Source: Haemophilus parainfluenzae
Lineage (GTDB): Bacteria; Pseudomonadota; Gammaproteobacteria; Enterobacterales; Pasteurellaceae
Direction: 5' to 3'
Length of the DNA: 64,000 nucleotides
Assembly (NCBI RefSeq): GCF_014931275.1
Contig: NZ_CP063110.1
Location: 627,501-691,500 of the forward strand
In this document: positions 13,184 to 24,910 of the stretch, piece by piece
Layout: every line of letters starts with the position of its first letter
How positions within the stretch are numbered: position 1 is the first letter of the stretch
Notes under the pieces: generated by a model
The model's database searches: none
Told to the model about the DNA's origin: nothing
What the model saw: only the letters and a program-made list of their open reading frames with translations
Position numbers and translations under genes: made by a program

Positions 13184-13501
13184 TTAAGCATTAAAGCCAA
13201 TGTAGCAGACTGAAACTAGAACAATGTAAAAAATGACCGCACTTAGTAGTAATAATTTTACGGCAAGTTTAGGTTTGTGCTGATGCAATTTATAAAGTAA
13301 ACGTGCAATCAAAACCAAAACAAAGGGATACACCCAAAAGATAATCGAGAAAAGATCGATCTGAAAGTCGCTTAATGTTGGGTTTTTTGCAAAAGCAGTG
13401 GAAAGAAGAGAAGCCATAGGCCACAGTAAAATGGGTAAACAAAATGCCGCGATTCCCCAAGCGAAGCCACTAAATCCTGTCGGCATAGTTTGTTTTTTCA
13501 T
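13184..13501 (-). CDS. Small inner-membrane protein, unknown function
   Basis: This is a 105-aa protein with three hydrophobic segments, roughly at residues 13-36, 48-68 and 80-103. I do not recognise the family. The ATG at 13501 (MKKQTMP) is preferred because AAGG sits just upstream. A longer TTG-started version would reach 13546 and abut glpG. An uptake signal lies inside it (near 13232). It is divergent from glpG with a ~45-bp gap, so both promoters must lie in or near that gap. Confidence 0.7.
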   Translation of the reverse strand: MKKQTMPTGFSGFAWGIAAFCLPILLWPMASLLSTAFAKNPTLSDFQIDLFSIIFWVYPFVLVLIARLLYKLHQHKPKLAVKLLLLSAVIFYIVLVSVCYIGFNA

Positions 13502-13546
13502 AATGAACCTTATATGATTGACGAAAAATAAAAAGGAATATAACAA

Positions 13547-14173
13547 ATGCCGTCTTTATTTGATAGTGAAACCGATGCGCCAGAAGAGAGAAAAGTATTG
13601 AAACGCACATTGGGCGCACAAAAAATCACGTTTATTTTGACCGCACTTTGCGCGGTGATTTATCTCTTGCAGAATGTAGGGTTTGAAGAACCAATTGTGG
13701 ATTTATTCCATTATCCAGCTTATTCTTGGGAAGATCAGGAAATATGGCGTTATTTCACACATGCTATTATTCATTTGTCGGTACCGCATATTTTATTTAA
13801 CCTTTCGTGGTTCTGGTTATTTGGTGGCGCGATTGAACGCCGATTTGGTTCTTTCCATTTTTTATTATTGGTCTTAGTGTCTGCCGCAGTGAGTGGCGCC
13901 GTACAGAATTATTTTACCGGTCCAGCTTTTTTCGGATTATCTGGCGTCGTGTATGCGGTGTTAGGTTATGTGTTGGTGGTGGACAAATTGCACCCGCATA
14001 GCTTTGACTTACCGGAAGGTTTTTTTACAATGTTACTGGTAGGTCTTCTCTTTGGCTTTATTAGTCCGTTGTTTGGTATTAATATAGGCAACGCAGCTCA
14101 TATTTCAGGCTTTATCTTAGGATTGGTTTGGGGATTTCTGCAGAGTAAAATTAATATTAAAAAGTTTAGCTAA
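13547..14173 (+). CDS. glpG: Rhomboid intramembrane serine protease GlpG
   Basis: This 208-aa, six-helix membrane protease has the catalytic dyad Ser132 (GLSGVVYAVLG) and His185 (NAAHISG). The HILFNLSWFW segment (81-90) supplies the oxyanion region. It lacks the cytoplasmic N-terminal domain of E. coli GlpG, like H. influenzae GlpG, but has about 16 extra N-terminal residues relative to that protein as I recall it. A perfect uptake signal (near 13640) lies in the coding region. It is 21 nt upstream of glpR. Confidence 0.95.
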   Translation: MPSLFDSETDAPEERKVLKRTLGAQKITFILTALCAVIYLLQNVGFEEPIVDLFHYPAYSWEDQEIWRYFTHAIIHLSVPHILFNLSWFWLFGGAIERRFGSFHFLLLVLVSAAVSGAVQNYFTGPAFFGLSGVVYAVLGYVLVVDKLHPHSFDLPEGFFTMLLVGLLFGFISPLFGINIGNAAHISGFILGLVWGFLQSKINIKKFS

Positions 14174-14194
14174 TTCAAATTTATAGGCATTTAT

Positions 14195-14950
14195 ATGAAA
14201 CAATCATTACGCCATCAGAAAATTATTGAGCTTGTGACGCAAAAAGGCTATGCCAGCACAGAAGAATTGGTGGTAGAGCTAGATGTAAGCCCTCAGACGA
14301 TTCGACGTGATCTGAATATCCTTGCGGAACAAGATTTAATTCGACGCCATCATGGTGGCGCGGCACCTTCTTCTACCGCAGAGAATTCCGATTATATTGA
14401 ACGTAAACAATTTTTCCCTTCCCAAAAAAGCGCCATTGCCCGCGAGGTAGCGAAACGCATTCCAAATGGTGCCTCCTTATTTATTGATATTGGTACCACG
14501 CCTGAAGCTGTAGCAAGTGCTTTATTAAACCATGAACGGTTACGTATTGTGACGAATAATATCAATGCTGCTCATTTATTACGCCAAAATGAAACCTTTG
14601 ATATTACGATGGCGGGCGGTTCCTTACGTAAGGATGGGGGCATTATTGGTGAGGCAACGGTTAATTTTATTTCGCAATTCCGTTTAGATTTTGGGATTCT
14701 CGGGATTAGTGCGATCGACCTTGATGGCTCATTATTGGACTATGATTATCACGAAGTCCAAGTGAAGCGAGCTATTATAGAAAGTTCGCGTCAAACTTTA
14801 TTAGCGACCGATCATTCGAAATTCTCTCGACAAGCGATTGTGCGATTGGGTGAGCTCAAAGACGTGGATTATCTTTTCACTGATGATGTGCCAAAACAAA
14901 TTGCGGATTATTTAGAAAATAGCAACACAAAGTTAGTGATTTGCAAATGA
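14195..14950 (+). CDS. glpR: DeoR-family repressor, probably GlpR
   Basis: This 251-aa regulator has the DeoR N-terminal helix-turn-helix (STEELVVELDVSPQTIRRDL, 18-37) and a C-terminal sugar-phosphate-binding domain (IDIGTT, TNN, GG motifs). Synteny with glpG supports the glycerol-3-phosphate repressor. No glp structural gene is in the window, so the effector is inferred from neighbourhood and family. Confidence 0.85.
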   Translation: MKQSLRHQKIIELVTQKGYASTEELVVELDVSPQTIRRDLNILAEQDLIRRHHGGAAPSSTAENSDYIERKQFFPSQKSAIAREVAKRIPNGASLFIDIGTTPEAVASALLNHERLRIVTNNINAAHLLRQNETFDITMAGGSLRKDGGIIGEATVNFISQFRLDFGILGISAIDLDGSLLDYDYHEVQVKRAIIESSRQTLLATDHSKFSRQAIVRLGELKDVDYLFTDDVPKQIADYLENSNTKLVICK

Positions 14951-14960
14951 TAGAAATAGG

Positions 14961-14992
14961 AAGTGCGGCCAAAATTGACCGCACTTTTTTTG
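14961..14992. terminator. Inverted uptake-signal pair after glpR
   Basis: AAGTGCGGcC and GACCGCACTTTTTTT form a stem with one changed base in the left copy (GGCC in place of GGTC). It can terminate glpR, and from the other side would end any leftward transcript from the 15.3-kb CRP site. Confidence 0.75.
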
Positions 14993-15321
14993 TAGGCATC
15001 CATGCTTAGCCACTGCTGTTTCGACCAATCCAAAATTAACCCCATTCATGCCAACATCCTTATTAATATGAGATAAGGCTAATTTTGCTGCATATTAAAT
15101 TTTAGGGATAAAAACGGACGACAAATCATTCGACTGCCAATTCTTTATTTAGGACTACGGGGAAGGTTTGCTTGAAGAGTCAAGAAAGACAAGATCTTGA
15201 TAGATCAAGTGGAGTACATCGAGATCCCTCTCTAAATGTAATTTATTTATACTGCTGTTTTTAAAAAAAGGGAATATTAAAATTATAAATCTGTGATCGA
15301 GATCACAATTTAAATGCAAAA
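14993..15321. other. Gene-free gap with possible gene remnant or small-RNA locus
   Basis: There is no convincing full gene between glpR and the trmL terminator. On the minus strand an open stretch (about 15085 to 14947) encodes a coherent-looking peptide that includes HINKDVGMNGVNFGLVETAV. An internal ATG at 15047 is preceded by AAGGATG and would give a 38-codon frame ending in glpR's 3' end. I do not recognise it; it could be a gene scrap. An inverted repeat CTTGAT-AG-ATCAAG lies at 15196-15209. A CRP site sits at the right end. Confidence 0.4.
15246..15309 (-). promoter_or_regulatory. Orphan CRP site with a leftward promoter
   Basis: It is a perfect TGTGA-N6-TCACA dyad (15292-15296 and 15303-15307). 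On the minus strand a TATAAA -10 (15251-15246) puts a start near 15239, so the site would be centred at about -61, the class I position. No annotated gene lies downstream before the hairpin at 14961-14992. Confidence 0.6.
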
Positions 15322-15364
15322 AGAAAGCCGCTTATTTTTGTTTAGAAAATAAGCGGCTATTTTA
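15322..15364 (-). terminator. Terminator of trmL
   Basis: A perfect 13-bp stem (AGCCGCTTATTTT / AAAATAAGCGGCT, 15326-15358) has a 7-nt loop. On the minus strand it is followed by a U-rich tail. Confidence 0.9.
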
Positions 15365-15372
15365 CTGATTTT

Positions 15373-15858
<486 letters not shown>

Positions 15859-16443
15859 CTAATCTTTTTGATACAGGCGGTAACTCACCATTCCTGTGGT
15901 TTTTTCTTTTAGTAATTGCCAATTGTCAGGCACGCTAAGCGGTTTATCTTTTTCTGTTTCAACATAAATCAACGCATGGGGTAACAGCCAATTCTTTTCC
16001 TCCAAGAGGGCAATTGCTTGTTCGGCTAAGCCAAAATGAAAAGGTGGATCTAAAAATACCACATCAAAGTGCGGTTGATTTTGCACTTGTTTTAAAAATT
16101 CTAAACTATTTTGATTGATTACCTGAGCTTGTTCACTCGTTGTTTTTAGCGTTTGCAAATTTTTCTTTAATTGGTTTGCCACATTTTTATCTAACTCTAA
16201 AAACGTCACCTGTTTCGCTTGGCGAGAAAGGGCTTCAAAACCAAGTGAGCCACTGCCTGCAAAGCAATCAAGACAATGGCTATCCACAATGTAAGGCATC
16301 AACCAGTTGAATAAGGTTTCTTTTACGCGATCGCCTGTTGGACGCAAACCTTCAGCATTTAAAACCGGTAATTTTCGTCCACGCCAAAGACCCGCGATGA
16401 TTCGAACTTCGCCTTTGGCATTTTGAACTTGCATTTTTTTCAT
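15859..16443 (-). CDS. rsmD: 16S rRNA (guanine-966-N2)-methyltransferase RsmD
   Basis: This 194-aa protein has a Rossmann SAM domain with CFAGSGSLGFEALSR (about 60-74) and the catalytic FLDPPF motif (about 129-134). The N-terminal RIIAG.WRGRKL and LRPTGDRVKETLFNWL segments are typical of RsmD. It is divergent from ftsY, the usual rsmD/ftsY layout. A perfect uptake signal lies inside it (near 16064). An in-frame second Met at position 4 could also serve as start. Confidence 0.95.
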   Translation of the reverse strand: MKKMQVQNAKGEVRIIAGLWRGRKLPVLNAEGLRPTGDRVKETLFNWLMPYIVDSHCLDCFAGSGSLGFEALSRQAKQVTFLELDKNVANQLKKNLQTLKTTSEQAQVINQNSLEFLKQVQNQPHFDVVFLDPPFHFGLAEQAIALLEEKNWLLPHALIYVETEKDKPLSVPDNWQLLKEKTTGMVSYRLYQKD

Positions 16444-16541
16444 AAAGAAACAGATTTTTAGTGAAAATTGTGCTTAGTTTAGACGATTTTTTGCTAGAAT
16501 AGGCAGTATTTTTTACAGATTTGTGTTTAAGAGAAGAATTT

Positions 16542-17999
16542 ATGTCAGAAGAAAAGAAAAAAGGTGGATTTTGGGCCTCCCTTTTTGGTCGCAATAAAAA
16601 GCAAGAAGAACAAAAAATTGAGCCAATTATTGAAGAGCCATCTGTCGAACCTGCCGATGTTTCACCTGAGGAAGAAATTGTTCACGCTGAAGAGAACGTT
16701 CAATTAGAACAAGTTGAACAGGAAGAATTACAGGAATTAGCTGAACAACTGCAAGAAGATAAAGCAGAAGAGGTCGTTGTTGAGCACCTTGAACCTATTG
16801 TCGAAGAAGTGATTTCACCTGAAAGTGCGGTCAATGTTGAACCTGTTTTAGATACACCGGTGATTGAAACAATTGACGAAGAAACAGTAAAAACAGAAGA
16901 AATTTCAACCGCACTTCCTACAGCAGAGCCAGCAGAAAGCATTATTGAACAAGATAATGTCATTGAAGATCTTCCTGTGGTTGAAGCTGAGATTGAGCCT
17001 GAAATTGTTGACGATGTTAAAGACGAATTACGTTCAGATATCAATACCGAAACGCAAGAAAAACCAAGTGAAGGTGGCTTTTTCAGTCGTTTAGTCAAAG
17101 GCTTACTCAAAACCAAACAAAATATTGGTGCGGGTTTCCGTTCTTTCTTTTTAGGCAAGAAAATTGATGATGATTTGTTTGATGAGTTGGAAGAGCAACT
17201 TTTGATTGCGGATATTGGCGTACCAACAACCAATAAAATCATTAAGAATTTAACGGAGCATGCAAGTCGTAAACAATTACAAGATGCGGAATTACTTTAC
17301 CAACAACTTAAAGTTGAAATGGCGGAGATCTTAAAACCTGTCGCGCAGCCGCTAGTTATTGATACCACTAAAAAACCGTATGTTATTTTAATGGTTGGCG
17401 TGAATGGTGTAGGTAAAACAACCACAATTGGTAAGTTGGCTCGTAAATTCCAAAATGAAGGTAAATCAGTCATGTTAGCGGCAGGGGATACTTTCCGTGC
17501 GGCAGCAGTAGAACAACTTCAAGTATGGGGTGAACGTAATAATATCCCGGTGGTGGCACAAAGTACAGGGTCAGATTCTGCGTCGGTGATTTTTGATGCG
17601 ATGCAATCTGCCGCAGCACGTAACATTGATATTTTAATTGCGGATACGGCAGGACGTTTACAAAATAAAAATAATCTCATGGATGAATTGAAGAAAATTG
17701 TTCGCGTCATGAAAAAATACGATGAAACCGCACCGCACGAAATTATGCTTACTCTTGATGCGGGTACAGGACAAAATGCAATTAGCCAAGCTAAACTCTT
17801 TGATGAAGCAGTTGGACTAACCGGTATCTCATTAACCAAGTTAGACGGTACAGCAAAAGGTGGGGTAATTTTCGCCATTGCAGATCAGTTTAATTTACCA
17901 ATTCGTTATATTGGTGTGGGTGAAAAGATTGAAGATTTACGCGAATTTAATGCAGAAGAATTTATTGAAGCATTGTTTGTTCACGAAAATGAAGAATAA
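16542..17999 (+). CDS. ftsY: Signal recognition particle receptor FtsY
   Basis: This 485-aa SRP receptor GTPase docks ribosome-SRP complexes at SecYEG. A long acidic Glu/Val-rich A domain (about 20-175) precedes the N domain and the G domain. The P-loop GVNGVGKTT is at 286-294; DTFRAAAVEQL, DTAGRL and TKLDGTAKGG follow. The ATG at 16542 (MSEEKKK) is chosen over an upstream TTG because it has a GAGAAG ribosome site and gives the normal N-terminus. Two uptake signals lie in the variable A domain (near 16821 and 16906), none in the conserved GTPase. It is first of ftsY-ftsE-ftsX. Confidence 0.96.
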   Translation: MSEEKKKGGFWASLFGRNKKQEEQKIEPIIEEPSVEPADVSPEEEIVHAEENVQLEQVEQEELQELAEQLQEDKAEEVVVEHLEPIVEEVISPESAVNVEPVLDTPVIETIDEETVKTEEISTALPTAEPAESIIEQDNVIEDLPVVEAEIEPEIVDDVKDELRSDINTETQEKPSEGGFFSRLVKGLLKTKQNIGAGFRSFFLGKKIDDDLFDELEEQLLIADIGVPTTNKIIKNLTEHASRKQLQDAELLYQQLKVEMAEILKPVAQPLVIDTTKKPYVILMVGVNGVGKTTTIGKLARKFQNEGKSVMLAAGDTFRAAAVEQLQVWGERNNIPVVAQSTGSDSASVIFDAMQSAAARNIDILIADTAGRLQNKNNLMDELKKIVRVMKKYDETAPHEIMLTLDAGTGQNAISQAKLFDEAVGLTGISLTKLDGTAKGGVIFAIADQFNLPIRYIGVGEKIEDLREFNAEEFIEALFVHENEE

Positions 18000-18013
18000 A
18001 AAGGAATAATAAA

Positions 18014-18670
18014 GTGATTCGATTTTCAAATGTCTCTAAAGCTTATCACGGTGCGACTCAGCCGGCCTTGCAGGGTTTGAATTTTCATCTTCCTGTCGGA
18101 AGTATGACTTATCTTGTTGGGCATTCTGGCGCGGGTAAAAGTACCTTGCTTAAATTAATCATGGGAATGGAAAAGGCGAATGCTGGAAATATTTGGTTTA
18201 ATGGTCATGATATTACGCGTTTGTCTAAATATGAAATCCCATTTTTACGTCGTCAAATCGGTATGGTTCACCAAGATTATCGTTTATTAACGGATCGTAG
18301 CGTGGTAGAAAATGTGGCGCTGCCATTGATTATTGCTGGCATGAACCCGAAAGAAGCACATACACGTGCATTGGTTGCATTAGATCGTGTGGGCTTACGT
18401 AGTAAAGCGAATTATATGCCGCCACAAATCTCAGGTGGGGAACAACAACGTGTAGATATCGCACGCGCAATCGTACATAAACCGCAACTTTTATTAGCGG
18501 ATGAGCCGACAGGCAATCTTGATGATGAACTTTCCTTAGGGATTTTTAATCTTTTTGAAGAGTTTAATCGTTTAGGGGTGACAGTCTTGATTGCGACACA
18601 CGATATCAATTTAATTCAAAAAAAACCAAAACCATGTCTTGTACTTGAACAAGGCTATTTACGCTATTAA
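18014..18670 (+). CDS. ftsE: Cell division ATP-binding protein FtsE
   Basis: This 218-aa ABC ATPase pairs with FtsX to activate periplasmic amidases at the septum. Walker A GHSGAGKST is at 36-44, the signature is ISGGEQQR, and Walker B plus D-loop is LLLADEPTGNLD. It starts with GTG, preceded by AAAAGGAATAAT. It lies 14 nt after ftsY and 9 nt before ftsX. Confidence 0.97.
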   Translation: MIRFSNVSKAYHGATQPALQGLNFHLPVGSMTYLVGHSGAGKSTLLKLIMGMEKANAGNIWFNGHDITRLSKYEIPFLRRQIGMVHQDYRLLTDRSVVENVALPLIIAGMNPKEAHTRALVALDRVGLRSKANYMPPQISGGEQQRVDIARAIVHKPQLLLADEPTGNLDDELSLGIFNLFEEFNRLGVTVLIATHDINLIQKKPKPCLVLEQGYLRY

Positions 18671-18679
18671 GGATAAAAA

Positions 18680-19612
18680 ATGACAAGACGTATTGATGCT
18701 TCTTTTGGCGTGCAAACTGCCTATACTTTGCGTTCTGTTTGGGGCGATTTGGTAAAACGTAAATTTGGTACATTGCTAACGATTTTAGTCATTGCCGTGT
18801 CTTTAACGATTCCAACGGTGAGCTATTTGTTATGGAAAAATTTACATTTAGCAACGACTCAATTTTATCCGGAAAGCGAACTCACAATCTACTTACACAA
18901 AAATTTAAGTGAAGAAGATGCTAACTTAGTGGTGGAAAAAATCCGTCAACAAGAAGGCGTGGAATCTTTAAACTATGTTTCTCGCCAAGAAAGCTTAAAA
19001 GAATTCAAAAGTTGGTCTGGTTTTGGTGAAGAATTAGAGATTTTAGATGATAATCCATTACCGGCAGTGGTGATGGTGAAGCCGTCTAAAGACTTTAATG
19101 CATCTGAAAAACGAGCAGAATTACGTACCAACTTAAATAAAATTAAAGGGGTGCAAGAAGTTCGTTTAGATAACGATTGGATGGAAAAATTGACCGCACT
19201 TTCGTGGTTATTTGCGCATGTGGCAATTTTCTGCACGGTTTTGATGACTATTGCGGTATTCCTTGTTATCGGAAATAGTATTCGCTCGGATGTCTATAGT
19301 AGTCGCGCAAGCATTGATGTGATGAAACTATTGGGTGCGACAGATCAATTCATTCTTCGTCCTTATCTTTATACAGGCATGATTTATGCGGTGTTGGGCG
19401 GATTGGTTGCAGCACTCTTTAGCAGTCTTATTGTCGGGTACTTTACTTCAGCGGTGAAATATGTAACGGATATCTTTGCGGTTACATTTGAGCTCAATGG
19501 ATTAGGCGTTGGTGAGCTAATCTTCTTATTAGTCAGTTGCTTAATTATGGGTTATGTTGGTTCTTGGATTGCTGCAACAAGACATATTGCAATGTTAGAT
19601 AACAAACTATAG
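18680..19612 (+). CDS. ftsX: Cell division protein FtsX
   Basis: This 310-aa inner-membrane partner of FtsE has one N-terminal transmembrane helix (about 33-53), a periplasmic domain and three C-terminal helices (from about 178). A perfect uptake signal lies at 19190 at the edge of the second helix. Confidence 0.95.
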   Translation: MTRRIDASFGVQTAYTLRSVWGDLVKRKFGTLLTILVIAVSLTIPTVSYLLWKNLHLATTQFYPESELTIYLHKNLSEEDANLVVEKIRQQEGVESLNYVSRQESLKEFKSWSGFGEELEILDDNPLPAVVMVKPSKDFNASEKRAELRTNLNKIKGVQEVRLDNDWMEKLTALSWLFAHVAIFCTVLMTIAVFLVIGNSIRSDVYSSRASIDVMKLLGATDQFILRPYLYTGMIYAVLGGLVAALFSSLIVGYFTSAVKYVTDIFAVTFELNGLGVGELIFLLVSCLIMGYVGSWIAATRHIAMLDNKL

Positions 19613-19626
19613 ATTTCATTTATATT

Positions 19627-19692
19627 AAAGTGCGGTCATTTTTTGTCGTGTTTTCATCTGAAAAACATTCGGAAAAATGACCGCACTTTTTT
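19627..19692. terminator. Long inverted uptake-signal pair after ftsX
   Basis: AAAGTGCGGTCATTTTT (from 19627) and its complement ending at 19690 form a ~17-bp stem around a ~29-nt loop, followed by a T run. It is an extended-USS terminator separating ftsX from the S10 operon. Confidence 0.75.
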
Positions 19693-19720
19693 GTCTGTGG
19701 AAATTAATTGAACAAAAAGC

Positions 19721-19749
19721 TTGCATAATTAGGTGTTTTTGTGTAATAT
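19721..19749 (+). promoter_or_regulatory. Promoter of the S10 operon
   Basis: TTGCAT and TAATAT are separated by 17 bp, with a predicted start near 19756. It leads into a ~190-nt leader before rpsJ. Confidence 0.7.
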
Positions 19750-19755
19750 CCACGG

Positions 19756-20255
<500 letters not shown>

Positions 20256-20271
20256 TTAAGAGGTTATTACA

Positions 20272-20898
20272 ATGATTGGTTTAGTCGGTCGTAAAGTTGG
20301 TATGACCCGTATCTTCAATGAAGACGGTGTTTCTGTACCAGTTACCGTTATCGAAATCGAAGCCAACCGCGTAACTCAAGTTAAAACTCTTGAAAACGAT
20401 GGCTATACTGCAGTTCAAGTTACTACTGGTTCTAAAAAAGCGAATCGTGTAACTAAACCTGAAGCAGGTCATTTCGTGAAAGCAGGTGTTGAAGCTGGTC
20501 GCGGTTTATGGGAATTTCGTACTGAAGGTGAAGAATTCACTTTAGGTCAAGAAATCAATGTTGACATCTTTGCAGATGTTAAAAAAGTAGATGTTACTGG
20601 TACTTCTAAAGGTAAAGGTTTCCAAGGTGGTGTTAAACGTTGGAACTTCCGTACTCAAGATGCTACACACGGTAACTCTTTATCACATCGTGTACTTGGT
20701 TCTATTGGTCAAAACCAAACTCCAGGTCGTGTGTTTAAAGGTAAAAAAATGGCAGGACATTTAGGTGCTGAGCGTGTAACCGTTCAATCACTTGAAGTTG
20801 TTCGTGTAGATGCTGAGCGTAAATTGCTATTAGTAAAAGGTTCTGTACCTGGTGCTATCAATGGCGATGTTATCGTTAAGCCAGCAGTTAAAGCATAA
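20272..20898 (+). CDS. rplC: 50S ribosomal protein L3
   Basis: This 208-aa early-assembly protein reaches towards the peptidyl-transferase centre. The N-terminus is [15 protein letters not shown]. The extended loop with [20 protein letters not shown] holds the glutamine (about 150) that PrmB methylates in relatives. It lies 16 nt after rpsJ. Confidence 0.98.
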   Translation: MIGLVGRKVGMTRIFNEDGVSVPVTVIEIEANRVTQVKTLENDGYTAVQVTTGSKKANRVTKPEAGHFVKAGVEAGRGLWEFRTEGEEFTLGQEINVDIFADVKKVDVTGTSKGKGFQGGVKRWNFRTQDATHGNSLSHRVLGSIGQNQTPGRVFKGKKMAGHLGAERVTVQSLEVVRVDAERKLLLVKGSVPGAINGDVIVKPAVKA

Positions 20899-20913
20899 GT
20901 CTAGGAGATAGAG

Positions 20914-21516
20914 ATGGAATTACAAGTTGTAGGTGCAAATGCACTAACTGTTTCTGAAACTACCTTCGGACGTGAGTTTAACGAAGCTTTGATCCACCAA
21001 GTTGTTGTTGCTTATGCAGCAGGTGCTCGTCAAGGTACTCGTGCGCAAAAAACTCGTGCTGAAGTGTCTGGTTCAGGTAAAAAACCTTGGCGTCAAAAAG
21101 GTACAGGTCGTGCTCGTTCTGGTGATATCAAATCACCAATCTGGCGTTCTGGTGGTACAACCTTCGCGGCTAAACCACAAGATCACAGCCAAAAAGTGAA
21201 CAAGAAAATGTACCGTGGTGCTATCAAAAGCATTCTTTCTGAATTAGTTCGTCAAGACCGTTTGGTTGTTGTTGAAAAATTCGAATTAGATGCACCAAAA
21301 ACTAAAGTTTTAGTACAAAAATTAAAAGATTTAGCAGTTGAAGATGCGTTAATTATCACAGCAAGTTTAGATGAAAATCTATTCTTAGCGGCACGTAACT
21401 TATATAAAGTTGATGTACGTGATGTTCAAGGTATCGATCCAGTTAGCTTAATCGCTTTCGATAAAGTGATTGTTACTGTTGACGCGGTGAAACAAATTGA
21501 GGAGATCCTAGCATGA
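20914..21516 (+). CDS. rplD: 50S ribosomal protein L4
   Basis: This 200-aa exit-tunnel protein is also the likely autogenous repressor of this operon. The tunnel loop is recognisable ([20 protein letters not shown] near 63-82). It overlaps rplW by 4 bases (ATGA). Confidence 0.98.
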   Translation: MELQVVGANALTVSETTFGREFNEALIHQVVVAYAAGARQGTRAQKTRAEVSGSGKKPWRQKGTGRARSGDIKSPIWRSGGTTFAAKPQDHSQKVNKKMYRGAIKSILSELVRQDRLVVVEKFELDAPKTKVLVQKLKDLAVEDALIITASLDENLFLAARNLYKVDVRDVQGIDPVSLIAFDKVIVTVDAVKQIEEILA

Positions 21517-21812
21517 GTCAAGAACGTTTGCTAAGCGTGCTACGTGCACCGCACATCTCTGAAAAAGCAACTAACAATGCTGAAAAATCTAACACTGTTG
21601 TACTTAAAGTTGCTTTAGATGCGAACAAAGCTGAAATTGCTGCTGCTGTTGCTCAATTATTTGAAGTAAAAGTTGACTCAGTTCGTACTGTGGTTGTTAA
21701 AGGTAAAACTAAACGCCGTGGTAACAAAATGGGTCGTCGCAGCGACTGGAAAAAAGCTTATGTAACTTTAGCCGAAGGCCAAAACTTGGACTTCGTGGAC
21801 AGTGCAGAGTAA
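21513..21812 (+). CDS. rplW: 50S ribosomal protein L23
   Basis: This 99-aa protein at the exit of the peptide tunnel is the docking site for trigger factor and SRP. The [12 protein letters not shown] start and the [16 protein letters not shown] tail are typical. Its start overlaps the rplD stop. Confidence 0.98.
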   Translation: MSQERLLSVLRAPHISEKATNNAEKSNTVVLKVALDANKAEIAAAVAQLFEVKVDSVRTVVVKGKTKRRGNKMGRRSDWKKAYVTLAEGQNLDFVDSAE

Positions 21813-21829
21813 TCGGAGGAAATTAGAGA

Positions 21830-22651
21830 ATGGCTATCGTTAAATGTAAGCCGACCTCCGCTGGTCGTCGTCACGTTGTTAAAATCGTGAACCCTGAATT
21901 ACACAAGGGTAAACCTTACGCTCCTCTTCTAGATACTAAATCTAAAACTGGTGGTCGTAACAATTATGGTCGTATTACCACTCGCCACATCGGAGGTGGT
22001 CATAAACAACATTACCGTTTAATCGATTTCAAACGTAACAAGTTAGATATCCCAGCGGTTGTTGAGCGTTTAGAATATGATCCAAACCGTTCAGCTAACA
22101 TTGCTTTAGTGCTTTATAAAGATGGTGAACGCCGTTATATCTTAGCACCTAAAGGTTTGTCAGTTGGCGATCAAATCCAATCTGGCGTTAACTCACCTAT
22201 TAAAGTGGGTAACTCATTACCAATGCGTAATATCCCAGTTGGTTCAACAGTACATAACGTTGAATTAAAACCAGGTAAAGGCGGTCAAATCGCTCGTTCT
22301 GCTGGTGCTTATGTACAAATCATCGCTCGTGAAGGCAACTACGTAACTTTACGTCTACGTTCAGGCGAAATGCGTAAAGTATTAGCTGAATGTGTTGCTA
22401 CAATCGGTGAAGTTGGTAACTCAGAACATATGCTTCGCGTATTGGGTAAAGCTGGTGCTAACCGCTGGAGAGGCATTCGCCCTACAGTTCGTGGTACTGC
22501 AATGAACCCAGTAGATCACCCACACGGTGGTGGTGAAGGTCGTAACTTTGGTAAACACCCGGTAACTCCTTGGGGCGTTCAAACTAAAGGTAAGAAAACT
22601 CGTCACAACAAACGTACTGATAAATTCATCGTACGTCGTCGTGGCAAATAA
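21830..22651 (+). CDS. rplB: 50S ribosomal protein L2
   Basis: This 273-aa protein is needed for subunit association and peptidyl transfer. The C-terminal [14 protein letters not shown] motif carries the critical histidine near residue 229. Its ribosome site (CGGAGGAAATTA) is strong. Confidence 0.98.
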   Translation: MAIVKCKPTSAGRRHVVKIVNPELHKGKPYAPLLDTKSKTGGRNNYGRITTRHIGGGHKQHYRLIDFKRNKLDIPAVVERLEYDPNRSANIALVLYKDGERRYILAPKGLSVGDQIQSGVNSPIKVGNSLPMRNIPVGSTVHNVELKPGKGGQIARSAGAYVQIIAREGNYVTLRLRSGEMRKVLAECVATIGEVGNSEHMLRVLGKAGANRWRGIRPTVRGTAMNPVDHPHGGGEGRNFGKHPVTPWGVQTKGKKTRHNKRTDKFIVRRRGK

Positions 22652-22672
22652 TTTAAATTAATAAGAGGATAA

Positions 22673-22951
<279 letters not shown>

Positions 22952-22962
22952 GAGGTAAATAG

Positions 22963-23295
<333 letters not shown>

Positions 23296-23312
23296 TAAGT
23301 AGAGGAATAGCA

Positions 23313-24020
23313 ATGGGTCAAAAAGTAAATCCAAATGGTATTCGCCTAGGTATTGTAAAACCTTGGAACTCTACTTGGTTCGCGAATACACAAGATTTCG
23401 CCGACAATCTTGACGGTGACTTCAAAGTACGCAAATTCTTAACTAAAGAATTAGCAAACGCTTCGGTTTCACGTATTACTATTGAGCGTCCAGCTAAAAG
23501 TATCCGTGTAACAATTCACACAGCTCGCCCTGGTATCGTTATCGGTAAAAAAGGTGAAGATGTTGAAAAATTACGTAACGCAGTATCTCAAATCGCTGGC
23601 GTTCCGGCTCAAATCAATATTGCTGAAGTGAAAAAACCGGAATTAGATGCAAAATTAGTTGCAGACAGCATCGCTTCTCAATTAGAACGTCGTGTAATGT
23701 TCCGTCGTGCTATGAAACGTGCGGTACAAAGCGCAATGCGTTTAGGTGCTAAAGGTATCAAAGTTGAAGTTAGCGGTCGTTTAGGTGGTGCAGAAATCGC
23801 ACGTTCTGAATGGTATCGTGAAGGTCGTGTACCTCTACATACTCTTCGTGCGGACATCGATTATAACACTGCAGAAGCTCATACTACATATGGCGTAATC
23901 GGCGTTAAAGTATGGATCTTCAAAGGTGAAATTTTGGGTGGAATGGCTGCAGTTGCGCAATCAGAACAACAACCTGCCGACAAGCCTAAAAAGGCTCCGC
24001 GTGGCAAAGGTCGTAAGTAA
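23313..24020 (+). CDS. rpsC: 30S ribosomal protein S3
   Basis: This 235-aa mRNA-entry protein has a KH domain ([15 protein letters not shown] near 74-88). The C-terminal tail is Lys-rich and typical of the family. Confidence 0.98.
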   Translation: MGQKVNPNGIRLGIVKPWNSTWFANTQDFADNLDGDFKVRKFLTKELANASVSRITIERPAKSIRVTIHTARPGIVIGKKGEDVEKLRNAVSQIAGVPAQINIAEVKKPELDAKLVADSIASQLERRVMFRRAMKRAVQSAMRLGAKGIKVEVSGRLGGAEIARSEWYREGRVPLHTLRADIDYNTAEAHTTYGVIGVKVWIFKGEILGGMAAVAQSEQQPADKPKKAPRGKGRK

Positions 24021-24033
24021 GGAGAAACGCTAA

Positions 24034-24443
<410 letters not shown>

Positions 24444-24444
<1 letters not shown>

Positions 24445-24635
24445 TGAAAGCTCAAGATTTACGTACAAAAAGTGTTGAAGAGCTGAATGATGAATTAGTG
24501 AACCTTTTAGGTGAACAATTCAAATTGCGTATGCAAACAGCCACCGGTCAGCTTCAACAAACCCATCAGGCTAAACAAGTGCGTCGTGATATCGCACGTG
24601 TTAAAACCATTTTAACTGAGAAGGCGGGTGAGTAA
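24444..24635 (+). CDS. rpmC: 50S ribosomal protein L29
   Basis: This is a 63-aa helical protein near the tunnel exit, with the motif [16 protein letters not shown]. Both ends overlap their neighbours by one base, indicating tight translational coupling of L16, L29 and S17. Confidence 0.97.
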
Positions 24636-24892
24636 TGACTGATAAAATTCGTAGCGTACAAGGTAAAGTTGTTAGCGACAAAATGGAAAAATCTTTCGTT
24701 GTTGCTATTGAACGTAAGGTAAAACATCCGTTATACGGTAAATTTATCCGTCGTACAACTAAATTACACGTACACGATGAGAACAACGAAGCCAAATTAG
24801 GTGATGTAGTAGAGATTCGCGAATGTCGCCCTCTCTCTAAAACCAAATCTTGGACTTTAGTTCGTGTTGTTGAGAAAGCAGTTATTGCTTAA
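24635..24892 (+). CDS. rpsQ: 30S ribosomal protein S17
   Basis: This 85-aa OB-fold protein is an early binder of 16S rRNA. The motif [20 protein letters not shown] is at the start. It is last gene of the S10 operon and is followed by a strong terminator. Confidence 0.98.
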   Translation: MTDKIRSVQGKVVSDKMEKSFVVAIERKVKHPLYGKFIRRTTKLHVHDENNEAKLGDVVEIRECRPLSKTKSWTLVRVVEKAVIA

Positions 24893-24910
24893 TTAACAAG
24901 TTAAAAAATA

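Noticed and set aside
15196..15209. FNR-like inverted repeat CTTGAT-AG-ATCAAG
   Set aside because: The FNR consensus needs four bases between the TTGAT and ATCAA arms; here there are two. It is kept only as an unexplained inverted repeat.
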